Shown here one piece after another: positions 1 through 9,914 of a DNA stretch of 62,311 nucleotides. Source of the DNA: Asparagopsis taxiformis (lineage: Eukaryota; Rhodophyta; Florideophyceae; Bonnemaisoniales; Bonnemaisoniaceae); the NCBI GenBank assembly GCA_030407315.1, contig JALQPE010000094.1:1-62311 (forward strand), read 5' to 3'. Below the pieces are notes generated by a model, which saw nothing but the letters and a program-made list of their open reading frames with translations, did no database searches and was not told the DNA's origin. The translations under genes were made by a program, and so were the position numbers. Numbering within the stretch: the first letter of the stretch is position 1; each line of letters begins with the position of its first letter.

Positions 1-682
1 GGTCGTACCGCCTGGCGGTCCTCGCTGATCGAGCCGTGTCGCTTCCCTATTGGGTACCCACTTACGGGATGTGCCAATCAGAAGGCACCAGCCAACTGGC
101 GTGTTTCCTATACTTAGGACCAGCTAAGGCTGACAAATAACCCACCCGGGCCTATCGGCCCCGGCCAAGACCCCACAAGGGGCAAATTTTAACTTAGGCT
201 GATCAGCCATACATTACAATGTAAGCCTATTGGCAATGACCTCGCGGGTAGGCGAGCGCCAGTAATTGGGTTCTGATTGGTCACTAACTGGATATTTATT
301 CCTAACCACTAACCCTAGCTTACAGTAGACTTAGTATAAAACGGCCACTGGAATAGCCAGTAGGCACGGTTTCTAGAGTAACGTAAACTCAAGTGGAATT
401 ACGACCCACAGGAACAGTGTTCGCATACCTATTGTTCAACCCCTCTCCGGGAAAACCTTAGGGTTAGCCAACAGCTCGACGGATTACGTCATCTTGCTCC
501 AATAATACGCATCTCGCGTGAGCGCTATAATCGCACAACCCCCTCCGGGTAGCGATCCCTTCTCTCTCACGAGACTACCCGCTGGGTACCTATAAGGTTC
601 ATCTGCTCTACCACTTCCTCTACCGAGGCTCGGGACACCTGTCGGGTGGTTTGCCGCTCTAGCGGATTTTCTACCTGCTACA
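1..682 (+). repeat. 5' LTR of gypsy element 1
   Basis: Near-identical to 11762-12444 and clearly related to 46663-47347. The other copies begin TGTC; here the window starts with GG in place of TG, so the window begins at or one base inside the LTR edge. It ends in CTGCTACA just before the primer-binding site. It contains a TATAAAA box. Differences from the 3' LTR are about seven substitutions and one single-base indel. Confidence 0.93.
335..341 (+). promoter_or_regulatory. TATA box in 5' LTR
   Basis: TATAAAA near the middle of the LTR, conserved in the other two family-1 LTRs (12097-12103 and 47000-47006). It is the probable core promoter for the gag-pol transcript; the start site should lie roughly 25-35 bp downstream. 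Confidence 0.6.
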
Positions 683-683
683 T

Positions 684-701
684 TGGTCTCTCGACCTAGA
701 A
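684..701 (+). other. Primer-binding site of element 1
   Basis: TGGTCTCTCGACCTAGAA starts one base after the 5' LTR. It has the TGG expected as the complement of a tRNA CCA end. The same 18 bases occur next to the LTR of element 2 (62057-62074, complement strand), so both families appear to use the same primer tRNA. I cannot name the tRNA with confidence. Confidence 0.85.
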
Positions 702-759
702 CCTTGTACCCTCGGGTAAGTCTCTTTGAGAGAAATTTTCCTTCACAATCATCTTCACG

Positions 760-2685
760 ATGCCTCGTAACCCTACAGCGGGACCCTCTAGTGAGGACAT
801 AGCGCCTGCCAGCGACTTATCCGATTCGGATCTGATCGCCGAAGAAGGCGTGGTGATTAACACCCTGCAAGACCGAGCCGACCGAATCTTCAACGAACGG
901 TTGGAAGAGTTCAAGGCTGAATTCAGCACCGTCGTCGAGAAGACTGTTCAAGACCGCAGGGCGGAAATCGTAGACGCTACGGTCGAAACCGTCATGGAAC
1001 TGGTCGAGCCAAAGCTGATGGCCGCCAGCCGAGAAGCCACCCAAGATCGGGACGCCGAGTTCCTAGCGGAAACCTGGAATCAGGTCAAAGCCGAATTCGC
1101 TAAACGCGTATCCCTTTTGGAAACTCGTCTGGAGGAGCTTTCGATTCACGGCTTTAGTGCCAGTCCATTAGGACAACAGGAGTTTCCTGCTCGCCGCATC
1201 CGATCGGCTGACTTCCCTGACCCTACATCCGGTAGGGAGGAAGAAGAAGATCCCCGATTGGATCAAGTCGCAGAAGCAACCCGACACCTGTCGGACCGTG
1301 TCGACGCCCTCGCCGAATCACTATCCCAAACAGGGAATATCTCTCGCACGAGACAGCACACTCGTGCCACCGGATCTGCACCGGAAAATCCCTCGTGGGA
1401 TGATGAAGAAGGACCTCTTGAGGAAGGCTTAGTGCCTTTGAAGGCCCGCGAACCCGCGTTCGACCTAGTGGTCTCCTATCGGTACTACCGACTCAAGAAC
1501 AAGTCCCTAACGACTGATACCCCAATGGGTAAATCAAGAAGCTTGTATAAGCTAACGGAGAAGATCCGTAATTTCAACGCGTCATTCACGCCGTTCGATG
1601 GTACGGAACCCATCGATATCCTCCGGTTCCTCGCGGAATTTCAAGATGCATGTGATTCATGCGGAGTCTCGGAGGGAGAAGCTACCAAGTTACTCAAGTA
1701 TTTCCTGGAAGGAGAACCTCAACGGTTTATCGCCGCTGAGGCGCGAAAGCGCAAGCTTCTCAACCACCTGCATCAGCAGATCACTTGGCCTCAAGCCGTT
1801 AACGCCCTTCTGGCTCGCTACGCGACGGACAATGTCCTAGCGGACGCATATGACGCAGTAACGCGTATACGGCAAGGGCCGGATGAAGACGAAGCTGCAT
1901 ACGCAGACAGACTGCAGGACGCTGCACTCCTGTGTGCGAACGTCTTCTCGGAAAGAGACTTGGTCAACTACTACCTCAAGGGCCTACGCCCAGAGGTTAA
2001 ACACACCGTCAAGGTGACTATAGGCCGCAGTGGCGGAGAAGATTTTCTTGCTGTCCGTAACCTTGCTAAAGGACTCGGGGACTCTTTACGAGCTTCGCTA
2101 CCCGCAAAGCCGAAGGCTTACCCTACTCGGGAAATCGCGGAACGTAAACGCAAAGCGTTGCTCGCTACCGTACCCGGAGAACCGGCTGTGATACCGCGGA
2201 CCCCGCCGCCGACCTTACCTTCCCCTACCGGGAACCCAATGGGCGCGCCAATGCAGGCCCCTACCCTAACGGGAGAACATCTTAAACTCGCTGAGAGTAT
2301 GATCCCCGAAGGGGCTGTTACTTGGAGATGCTCTGGCTGTCGCCAACCGGGGCACGTGTTATACACTTGTCCTTACCTACCACCCTCAGTGGGAACTTAC
2401 TTCGCCTTTGCGAACTACGCTTACCAGCAAGAACCGGAGCAGGTTATGCGCCGCCAACAGCGCCAGTCCAATCGGTTCAACCGAAAAAGGGATTACCCTA
2501 AAGCCGTGCTCCAACGGTCAAACCCTCCAACACGCATGGTTGCGTTCGCCGATGACGAAAATCATCCCAAATTGGGTCCTCTGAGGCGAGACGTTTTAGA
2601 ACGTAACGGATCTTCCGTAACGGCTCAAGACGTTGCCGACGCCTTGGAAACCTCCGACGACTCCGACACGTCGTCGGAAAACTAA
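760..2685 (+). CDS. gag: Gag polyprotein of gypsy element 1
   Basis: A 641-residue ORF starting 78 bp after the LTR; the ATG is the first good start after the primer-binding site. Residues about 30-130 are charged and helical, likely coiled coil. Residues about 265-420 carry the retrotransposon Gag core (FDGTEPIDILRFLAEF onward). A single CCHC zinc knuckle (C524, C527, H532, C537; C-x2-C-x4-H-x4-C) would bind RNA. The C-terminus is acidic (residues about 620-641). The product would form the virus-like particle and package element RNA. The ORF is intact, unlike pol. Element 2 has a homologous but broken gag with the same knuckle spacing. Confidence 0.92.
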   Translation: MPRNPTAGPSSEDIAPASDLSDSDLIAEEGVVINTLQDRADRIFNERLEEFKAEFSTVVEKTVQDRRAEIVDATVETVMELVEPKLMAASREATQDRDAEFLAETWNQVKAEFAKRVSLLETRLEELSIHGFSASPLGQQEFPARRIRSADFPDPTSGREEEEDPRLDQVAEATRHLSDRVDALAESLSQTGNISRTRQHTRATGSAPENPSWDDEEGPLEEGLVPLKAREPAFDLVVSYRYYRLKNKSLTTDTPMGKSRSLYKLTEKIRNFNASFTPFDGTEPIDILRFLAEFQDACDSCGVSEGEATKLLKYFLEGEPQRFIAAEARKRKLLNHLHQQITWPQAVNALLARYATDNVLADAYDAVTRIRQGPDEDEAAYADRLQDAALLCANVFSERDLVNYYLKGLRPEVKHTVKVTIGRSGGEDFLAVRNLAKGLGDSLRASLPAKPKAYPTREIAERKRKALLATVPGEPAVIPRTPPPTLPSPTGNPMGAPMQAPTLTGEHLKLAESMIPEGAVTWRCSGCRQPGHVLYTCPYLPPSVGTYFAFANYAYQQEPEQVMRRQQRQSNRFNRKRDYPKAVLQRSNPPTRMVAFADDENHPKLGPLRRDVLERNGSSVTAQDVADALETSDDSDTSSEN

Positions 2686-2937
2686 TGACGGGGAGTGAGG
2701 TGTCGCACTCCCGTCAGGAGGTGGAGCGATTACGCTACTCGGTGGACATCTCACCACAACCACCTCCGCAGGAAAGGCTGCAACTCCCTCTAGGGACCAA
2801 AGTCTTTCCCAGACACCAACCCCTTCGGGTTCCCCCACAGGGACTCGAACCTCAAGGCCGAAAGCCTCATGCCTGCTTAAGGCCGCCCATTACGTAGTAA
2901 TGGGTTCCATCGGACTCGATCCGTCAATTCTCACGCC

Positions 2938-3537
2938 ATGCGTATGGTGATGGACACCGGGTCCGGACCATCGGTCATCCATGAAAGGAGCTTACCCCAA
3001 AATTGGGAACAATTCCAAGTCCCTACGGGGAAAGTTCCGCAACTGGCCGATGCTAACGGCAATCCTCTTCGGATAAAAGGCAAGATAATACTGTCCTTAC
3101 AGTTAGGCCACAAGTCCTTTGAGGAAGAATTCTTCGTCGCGCCTAAGTTGGCCGTACCCCTCATCTTGGGAACTGGGGCAATGAATACCCACGTAGACGC
3201 AATTAGGTGCCGGGCCCAACGAATTGATATTCACGACGGCGGGTCGATAGCTATCCTAGTGATGTCGCCTACGCGTAAAACATCCCCCACCCTTTCGTGC
3301 TACGTGGATGCCTCGCGACCCTCTAATGGGATTAACTTAGACCGCCAGCCTCATGGCATTCGATTGTCACAAAGTGTGAATGTTCCTCCGCGGAGTCAAG
3401 TAACAACTACTGTTGTATGCGCCGGTGGCGGCTTGAGTATACTCTCTCCGAGAGATCGGATCCTTCACCGACATCGTGTCTCTATCCCGAATGGGGTTGC
3501 GGAAGTCATCCCGCGACAGGAATTCCTGACTATTTAA
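2938..3537 (+). pseudogene. Pol fragment: retropepsin-like protease
   Basis: The aspartic protease active-site motif MDTGSG lies about residues 5-10 (GAC at 2953), followed by a beta-rich stretch and a hydrophobic-hydrophobic-Gly element (PLILGTGAM) typical of retropepsins. The ORF is open from just after a TAA near 2875; gag and this piece share a frame but are separated by stops. The reading frame changes near 3530, and the RT part continues in another frame. The homologous region of element 2 reads straight through this junction, so the break is probably a lesion of this copy. It would process Gag-Pol in the particle. Confidence 0.85.
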
Positions 3538-3539
3538 CT

Positions 3540-4736
3540 AACTTCGGTACATCCGACAAGTACCTCCCTAAAGGGACAATTATAGGCTATGCCCTTCGGG
3601 CACCCGAACGGCCAATGCGCCCCATGGCTCTCAGCCGTTCTACCCCTTCCTCCCAAGAGGCCTCCACTATGGTGACTACTCTCCATCAGGAGCAAGAGGC
3701 CGAGGCCACCCAACCATCAAGCTGGAAGCAAGAAGTCTCTCTGGACCACCTTGGTCAAATCCCGTTGAGGGAACGCATCCTTAGCATGCTATCTCGACAC
3801 GAGTCTATGTGGGATGGATCCCTAGGGGACATCCGCGCTACGGAACACCGAATCGACATAGTCGAAGGGAGCAAGCCTAGACGGCAACAACCCTACCGGA
3901 TGGGACCCGCTCGTCGAGAGATTGCCCGTAAGGAAATAACCAGCATGCTGGAAAAAGGAGTGATCGAACCGTCGACCTCCGAATGGGCTAGCCCAGTGGT
4001 TCTTGTCCCGAAGAAGGATGGTAAATTACGCTTTTGCGTCGACTATAGGGGTCTTAACGACATCACTGTCAATGATGTGTACCCCCTTCCACGAATGGAT
4101 GATTGTATTGACTCCCTCGGAGATGCTCAAGTATTCACCACATTGGATTGTAATTCTGGCTATTGGCAGATCCCTGTTGCACAGGACGACCGTGACAAAA
4201 CGGCATTCACCTCCCACTTGGGGACATATCGCTTCAAGCGTTTGCCTTTTGGCTTAAAGAATGCTCCGGCAACGTTTCAGCGTGCCATCGACATTATTCT
4301 TAGCAGCGTTCGCTGGCAGACCTGTCTGATTTACTTAGACGATGTGATCGTATTCTCTCGGGACGAGGCCGAACATCTCCACCATGTGGACCAAGTACTC
4401 TCCCTCCTACGGGAAGCAGGTGTCACCCTGAAGTTGACAAAGTGTCATTTCTTCGAAAAGAAGGTTGATTACCTGGGACATGTCGTGATGCCAGGAAAGC
4501 TAGCTGTTGCACAGAACGCCACTTCGGCTATCGCTGACGCGATCTTTCCGCAAACGCCTACGCAAATGCGATCCTTCCTCGGAAGCTGTGGCGTCTTTCG
4601 ACGATTCATCAAAGGGTATGCCGCAATTGCGCACCCCTTGAACGAAATGCTGACCAAAGACAGCCTCCCTAAATTCGGGAAAGAACCTCCTACCGAGGAC
4701 CAACGCGCGCGTTCAACGCTCTCAAAGAGGTCATGA
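3540..4736 (+). pseudogene. Pol fragment: reverse transcriptase
   Basis: This is the RT domain of the gypsy polymerase, reading in the frame that is open from 3417. Seen: SEWASPVVLVPKKDG, RFCVDYRGLN, the catalytic Asp in FTTLDCNSGYWQIP, LPFGLKNAPATFQRAI, and the YLDD box in LIYLDDVIVF (tac-tta-gac-gat at 4332-4343). All three catalytic aspartates are present. The thumb/connection (DYLGHVV, RSFLGSCGVFRRFI) follows. The frame breaks near 4705; RNase H continues in a third frame. It synthesises cDNA from element RNA. Confidence 0.92.
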
Positions 4737-5899
4737 CCAAGCCGCCGATACTGGCTCTACCCAAGTTGGGTCAACCCTACACCGTAGACACGGACGCTTC
4801 CGCATACCAAATAGGATGCGCTCTGCTTCAGCAGCAAGGGGAAGAGAACGATCTCAAGCCAATTGGCTATTGGTCGCGGACCTTGACTAAACCTGAAAGA
4901 GGTTACTCCCCTACGGAGCGTGAATGTCTAGCCGTCGTATGGGCTGTCACTATCCTACGTCCATACTTGGAGCAAACAAAGTTTGTAGTCCGGACGGACC
5001 ATAACGCGCTGCGTTGGCTCATGAATATCAACGACCCTTCAGGGAGACTATGCCGTTGGCGCCTCCGACTTGCGGAATTTGACTATCAAATAGTCTACCG
5101 ACCCGGTCGGGTTCACCAACTACCAGACGCCCTTTCGCGTGTTGAAACTAACGGCGAGACGCCCGTCACTATTGACGATGAAATACCAACTCTGTTGGCC
5201 ACGCACGCACCGCAAGGTGAAACATCCTTGGATGATGACACTGATGTTTGGTTCTACGACCTTTCTCTAGCAAGAGACCACGCCAAGGAGGCGCCTAATC
5301 GCAACGGTACACCCGTCTTAACAACTCATCCGCAAACGGAAAACTACTGCCCGATAACTCTCCAAGAGTGGCTCGAAGAGCAACGAACGGACGACTTCTG
5401 TCAACAGGCCCTGGCCTCGCAGAAGTCTGACTCTCTCTTCTTCGAAGATGAAGACGGTGTCCTTTGTAGGAAGTCCAGACTGGACGGGTCATCCCAAATT
5501 GTAGTACCTAAAGCCTTACGGCAACGTCTATTGACGATGTGCCACCACGGCATATTGGCAGGACATCCTGGTCAGAACCGCATGTACGACACGATGCGCC
5601 TATCTTACTACTGGCCTGCAATGGCTGCGGACATAACCGGAACGGTTGAACGCTGTTCAGCGTGTGCGAGAAACCGATTACGGTTGCGCAAACATGCGAG
5701 TACCCTCCAGCTGTTCCCAGCTACCACACCATTGGATGACGTTGCAATTGACCTCCTCGGTCCTCTACCTCGTACCAAGAAAGGTAACGTGCACCTACTG
5801 GTGATTTCATGTCGCTTTCCAAGCTCACCCAAGTGGTTCCCTGCGAAGCATTACGGCTTACCATGTGGCAGTAGCCTTTTGTACACATTGGGTGTTTAA
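4706..5899 (+). pseudogene. Pol fragment: RNase H and integrase N-terminus
   Basis: Residues just after 4733 carry the gypsy-type RNase H: Asp in TVDTDASAYQIG, Glu in TERECLAVVWAV and Asp in RTDHNALRWL. A linker leads to the integrase zinc domain (HHGILAGHPGQ ... CSACARNR) and the first catalytic Asp (VAIDLLGPLP). Upstream of the ATG at 4733 the frame is open and in register (AFNALKEV), which places the break near 4705. Two further frame changes lie between about 5805 and 5870. RNase H removes template RNA; integrase inserts the cDNA. Confidence 0.9.
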
Positions 5900-6761
5900 G
5901 TATGGTCCTCCACGGACATTACTATCCGATAACGGTCCGCAATTTGCGTCGAAGTTCTTCCAGGCTGTCTGCCTCCAGTTAGGAACGAAGAACGTCTTCA
6001 CGACGGCTTACCATCCCCAGACAAATGGGCAAGTCGAACGGTATAACCGTACTCTATTGAGCATGCTACGTAATTACGTTAATGATAACCAGGACGACTG
6101 GGATGTCTACGCATCAGCGTTAACCTATGCGTACAACACGCACGTGCATCGCACAACGGGAACTACACCCTTCGACCTCATCCTAAGCCGACCTCCACCG
6201 CCATATGCGACACACCATTCGGTGAAAAGGAGGGCAACGCCAGACGCGTTCACGAAGCAAGACTTCTTACGCCGTATTACGGATACCATTGATATGGCAG
6301 GTAAACGCCTTCACAGCGCGCAAGCACGCTACAAGCGTAACTTCGACCGGTCAATCCGGAAGTCTAAACGACTCATCACTACCGATGATTACGTTTATCT
6401 GGATAATCCAGAAGTCCGTGAACGGAACAAGCTAACTCCAATAGCTCAAGGTCCCTATAGGGTTATCCGTGCCGGACGGCGAACGGTTTACATCGACCGC
6501 GATGGTATCACCGAAAAGGTTAGTCTCGATAGAGTTGCACTCGCTCCGCGACCGACCGAGGAACCAACCTTACCACCTAGGCTACATGCCGCTAACGCAC
6601 AAGCGTCACCATCAGGTGCAGATGCCCTCGCGCCAAATACACAATCACGCCAACCGACGGGCGACGGCCAACAGAACGCACAAAGCGAATCACTTCCGCC
6701 AACTCCTAATCAGGAATACCCTTCAGGGATCAACCATCGTCCCACGACAACCTACAATTAG
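5865..6761 (+). pseudogene. Pol fragment: integrase core and C-terminus
   Basis: This continues the integrase core with the second catalytic Asp in LLSDNGPQF and the catalytic Glu in NGQVERYNR; with the Asp in the preceding frame the D,D-35-E triad is complete, though split between frames. A GPY-like module follows (GPYRVIRAGRRTVYID), then a proline-rich tail. The piece ends at a stop at 6759-6761. The chromodomain follows after about 300 bp in a different frame. Confidence 0.9.
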
Positions 6762-7062
6762 GATAACACCTGAAGGTAGTGGTTTGGGACAAACCACCCT
6801 TCAGGAGGGGGCCCCCGACGCTGTGCGCGTAAGCAAAAATTTTGCAACTCCCTCTGATGAACATACTTCTTTCACCCCTCGGTAACTCACCCACAATTGG
6901 GAACGACACACACGACCCAAGTCGTTCACACCACAGCCGGTAACTAACAACCGCAATCGCACACAATTGCGAAGAAGAGACGCCAGCACTGCCGATGCAG
7001 ACCAACAACAACGTCAACCCTGACAGGGATCCCCGTCGCACAAGCGAGCAACTCGCCAAAGT
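6762..7062. other. Spacer between integrase and chromodomain pieces
   Basis: About 300 bp with only short overlapping ORFs. By comparison with element 2 this should encode a low-complexity linker of Pol. I see no separate gene or regulatory motif. Confidence 0.4.
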
Positions 7063-7680
7063 ATGGCAGGCACCGACGCCACAGACTCAGCCCCAAGGCA
7101 TTTGACCAACGCAAACGCGACCAGGCGACGCTCAATCAAAGCACGCGTACAAACGCCGACTTCCCCTCAACGGGACGCGAACCCTCCATCGGGAGCCGAA
7201 CTTCGCATAGCGAACCAAGCAAGTCAAGCACCCGCCCATTTGGCAAAACCCAAACCGGGTCGATACACTCGCTCAAGTGCGAAGAAGAAGAAAGCCACGG
7301 CAAACCCCGTAAGGTCTTTGGAAACCACCCCCAATGGGGAACAAGAGGAAGCGCCACAGGGCACGCAGCCGAACTCGGAACGAGTAGCTCTCCCTGAAGG
7401 GACGAAGGAAACCCCAGAGGGAAGTAACGACGCCGAACGCGCAACCTCAGAGGAGGAATATCCCATCGATGATCTCATCGATTACGTCACTGACGACGAT
7501 GGGGAACAATGGTTCCTTGTGAAATGGTATGGCTACCGAAAGCCAACATGGACGCAACGTGCGAACGTCCCCCCCCCCCGAATGGGCATCACGGTATTTC
7601 CGTTTCCGTCGAACGCAACACCGCAAAGGTGACAAGCCATCGCGCAGAGCGCGCACGCGCAAACCCAAGAGAGGGAAGAA
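7063..7680 (+). pseudogene. Pol C-terminal chromodomain
   Basis: A basic, low-complexity stretch is followed from about 7465 by a chromodomain: YPIDDLIDYVTDDDGEQWF, LVKWYGYRKPTW, with the aromatic and KW-GY signature. An 11-base C run at 7569-7579 shifts the frame. In the next frame a short, very basic C-terminus (PEWASRYFRFRR, ending KRGKK, stop near 7678) looks like the natural end. In chromoviruses this module reads histone marks and steers integration into silent chromatin. Element 2 has the same module at about 55120-55240 on the other strand. Confidence 0.8.
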
Positions 7681-7993
7681 GTAGAATAACCCCGCAGGGA
7701 CGAGAACCTAACAAGGAATCCACCAGGTGGAGTTACCAAGCCTCGGAGGGTTAAGCCAAAAAGGGCGCACTTTATCACCGCCAACCGGAGCCACTGTGGA
7801 AATTTAGATTTCAGGAAATGAAAAAAATTGACCAAAAAAGGGGTTTCAACAAACAAATCCGCACGTCAGCGTGATGATGCATCTTTAATGTACCTCAGAG
7901 GTGCCTCAGGACTACCTGATGAACAATGGCGCAACGCAAAAGCGTGTTCAAACTACCGTTAGAGGTTATTCTCCCAAAGGCAATTGCCAGTCC

Positions 7994-8545
7994 TTAGCGA
8001 CGATAATGGCTAGAAGGCCGAGGCCGATGAGAGGCAGACGGTGCCGTAGGGGCAGGAGCGCGTACATTCGTCGAAGGACGAGGATGGCGGGGTGCCACCC
8101 TTGCGAAGGTAGGATTACGACGCAAACCGCGTTGCGGAACTGCACTAGAACCCCGACGACGGGCAGGCACAGGGCCATGCGAAGACGCAACCGCAGAGGC
8201 GGATAACCCAACTGCTGGGATGGACGCGGGAGGCGGAGAAACATCTGGCGACTCAGGCGACCCTAACCGGGCATCGAGACGCGCAAGTAAAGGATTACTA
8301 GCATCCGCAGCACCCACGGGGGAATGAAGACGAGTACGCACGTTGCGTTCGGGAAGACCCTCATCGGGAGATCGAGCGCGACGACGCGAGTAACCAGGCT
8401 GAACTGCCTCCTCGCCACCCTCTTCGGGAATAACTGCTTGCTGCAGTAGACGCCTGGCGTCCTCCAACTCACCTTCTAATTCCCCAACCCGGGTTCGCAA
8501 TTCTGCTGCCTCCAGGCGTGCGGCCTCAACCTCCCTATCCGCTGT
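7994..8545 (-). pseudogene. C-terminal coiled-coil part of antisense protein B, element 1 (frameshifted)
   Basis: The ORF 8500-7994 starts inside a coiled-coil run: the same frame is open upstream (EVEAARLEAAELRTRVGELE) to about 8545. There it meets ORF 9819-8476, which is reading a helical segment (GREQRNIAESVAAQR). So the two ORFs are probably one gene with an indel near 8543. The tail after the coil is Ser/Pro/Arg-rich and disordered. In element 2 the homologous helix and disordered tail lie in one frame (52210-52751, +), supporting a single ancestral protein. Confidence 0.55.
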
Positions 8546-9819
8546 GCGGCGACGCTCTCGGCGATGTTACGCTGTTCGCGTCCTTGTTTATAGCGAGCAG
8601 CTAACGTGATGCACGACAATGCGAGTCCATCCAACGCGGATCTTACGATGTAACGCCCATTGGCAGAAGCAAAAATGGAAGCCACCGTACCATCCCCGAG
8701 ATCATCGGCCAACCGCCGCACATGCGGAATCGATAGCAATTCGCGACTCGACAATTCCCCACGTAGGATATCAACAGCAGGAGGCTGACGCGTGACTACA
8801 TCATCACCGTTCACGGATGGCTCAGAGCCTTGGTCTGATGTCAGAGGCGCCTCCATAGCGGGACCCACTTGGGATGAAGGGGCAGCTGCAGGCTGAGGGG
8901 CTGGCGCGGTAGGCGCGACGGTCATAGGGACCTGACTTTCGTACAAGTCATCAGCACCGCTGGGTGGTAAGGAAGCAACAGGAGCGAAGCTCCGTCCTGC
9001 GTAAGGCGAACGCCCAGCTGGGCCTCCCGCCTCGGCGGCTGTCCACCACGGACGCGGCACAAATGCCTCTCCAACAGGCTGATATTTGTAAGAATCGGGA
9101 TGACCGTCGGAATACCTGTCAGGCTCCACGCCGTAGTACCCATCTTCGGTGAACTCACCATCTCTGCGATAAGGCGGCAGCTCTGCGACTGTACCATCTC
9201 GATGGTTTAACACGTTAATACGTAACGCCCTCACCGGCAAGTCGACAGTCCTGTAGATAACCACCTTCTCCGGTGCCACTCCCGTGATGTTGGTACTGAC
9301 CAATTCCTGCGGATAATCATCACCCCCAAGGGCCACCTTCAGCAACCGACGCACTACCGAACCAGGTAACTCCCGACTATAGGGGACCACGTCCGACACC
9401 GGAACCTTCGGGATATCGTACCAAGTACTGCTCACCCTATTGAGGAGTTCCTCCGCCATCACCGGCACAAAACCCCGCGTCTCGGCGGTACGAGCCAACT
9501 CGATCCCTATAAGGATATCCCTCTCCAACTCGAGGTACGATCGGAACCTGTCCATTCGCCATTCGGGCGCGTCGCGAAGAGCGGAGTTATGGAAATACAC
9601 CAGCGACGGAGGGTCGGCAACGGGCAAACACATCGGTGGGGATGACTTGCCTTCCCAAGTGGGATCATCCCATAGCGGGTCCAAAGCTTCCCTAGCTACC
9701 TTCATGGGCCTAGTGGCCGGCTCAGCAGAGCTACCATGAAGGTGCGCGAACACGCGATAATCGTTCGCCGTCACCTGACGCCCCATCCTTCGGGAAGTAA
9801 CCCTAGCGTGCAAACGCAT
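8476..9819 (-). CDS. Antisense protein B of gypsy element 1, unknown function
   Basis: A 447-residue ORF opposite to gag-pol. I do not recognise a named domain. An N-terminal region (about residues 15-205) is conserved with the + strand protein of element 2 at 51311-52210: shared positions include an N-DYRV motif, a VYFHNSALRDAPEWRMDRF / VHYFTDAVKDAPAPVKERF block, an Arg-x-x-Gly segment and a P-x-SD pair. A Pro/Ala-rich linker follows, then a second conserved helical region (GRYIVRSALDGLALS) before the coiled coil of the next entry. There is an in-frame stop close upstream of the ATG. No retroviral Env features, signal peptide or transmembrane helix are seen. Confidence 0.72.
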   Translation of the reverse strand: MRLHARVTSRRMGRQVTANDYRVFAHLHGSSAEPATRPMKVAREALDPLWDDPTWEGKSSPPMCLPVADPPSLVYFHNSALRDAPEWRMDRFRSYLELERDILIGIELARTAETRGFVPVMAEELLNRVSSTWYDIPKVPVSDVVPYSRELPGSVVRRLLKVALGGDDYPQELVSTNITGVAPEKVVIYRTVDLPVRALRINVLNHRDGTVAELPPYRRDGEFTEDGYYGVEPDRYSDGHPDSYKYQPVGEAFVPRPWWTAAEAGGPAGRSPYAGRSFAPVASLPPSGADDLYESQVPMTVAPTAPAPQPAAAPSSQVGPAMEAPLTSDQGSEPSVNGDDVVTRQPPAVDILRGELSSRELLSIPHVRRLADDLGDGTVASIFASANGRYIVRSALDGLALSCITLAARYKQGREQRNIAESVAAQRIGRLRPHAWRQQNCEPGLGN

Positions 9820-9914
9820 ATGTGCTCATAGCTACCCGTATCGGGACGTGGAGGATACGCAAACCAGCGAGACGGAATCATCGGCATGTCCTCTACGGTA
9901 CCTTGGTATGATTC

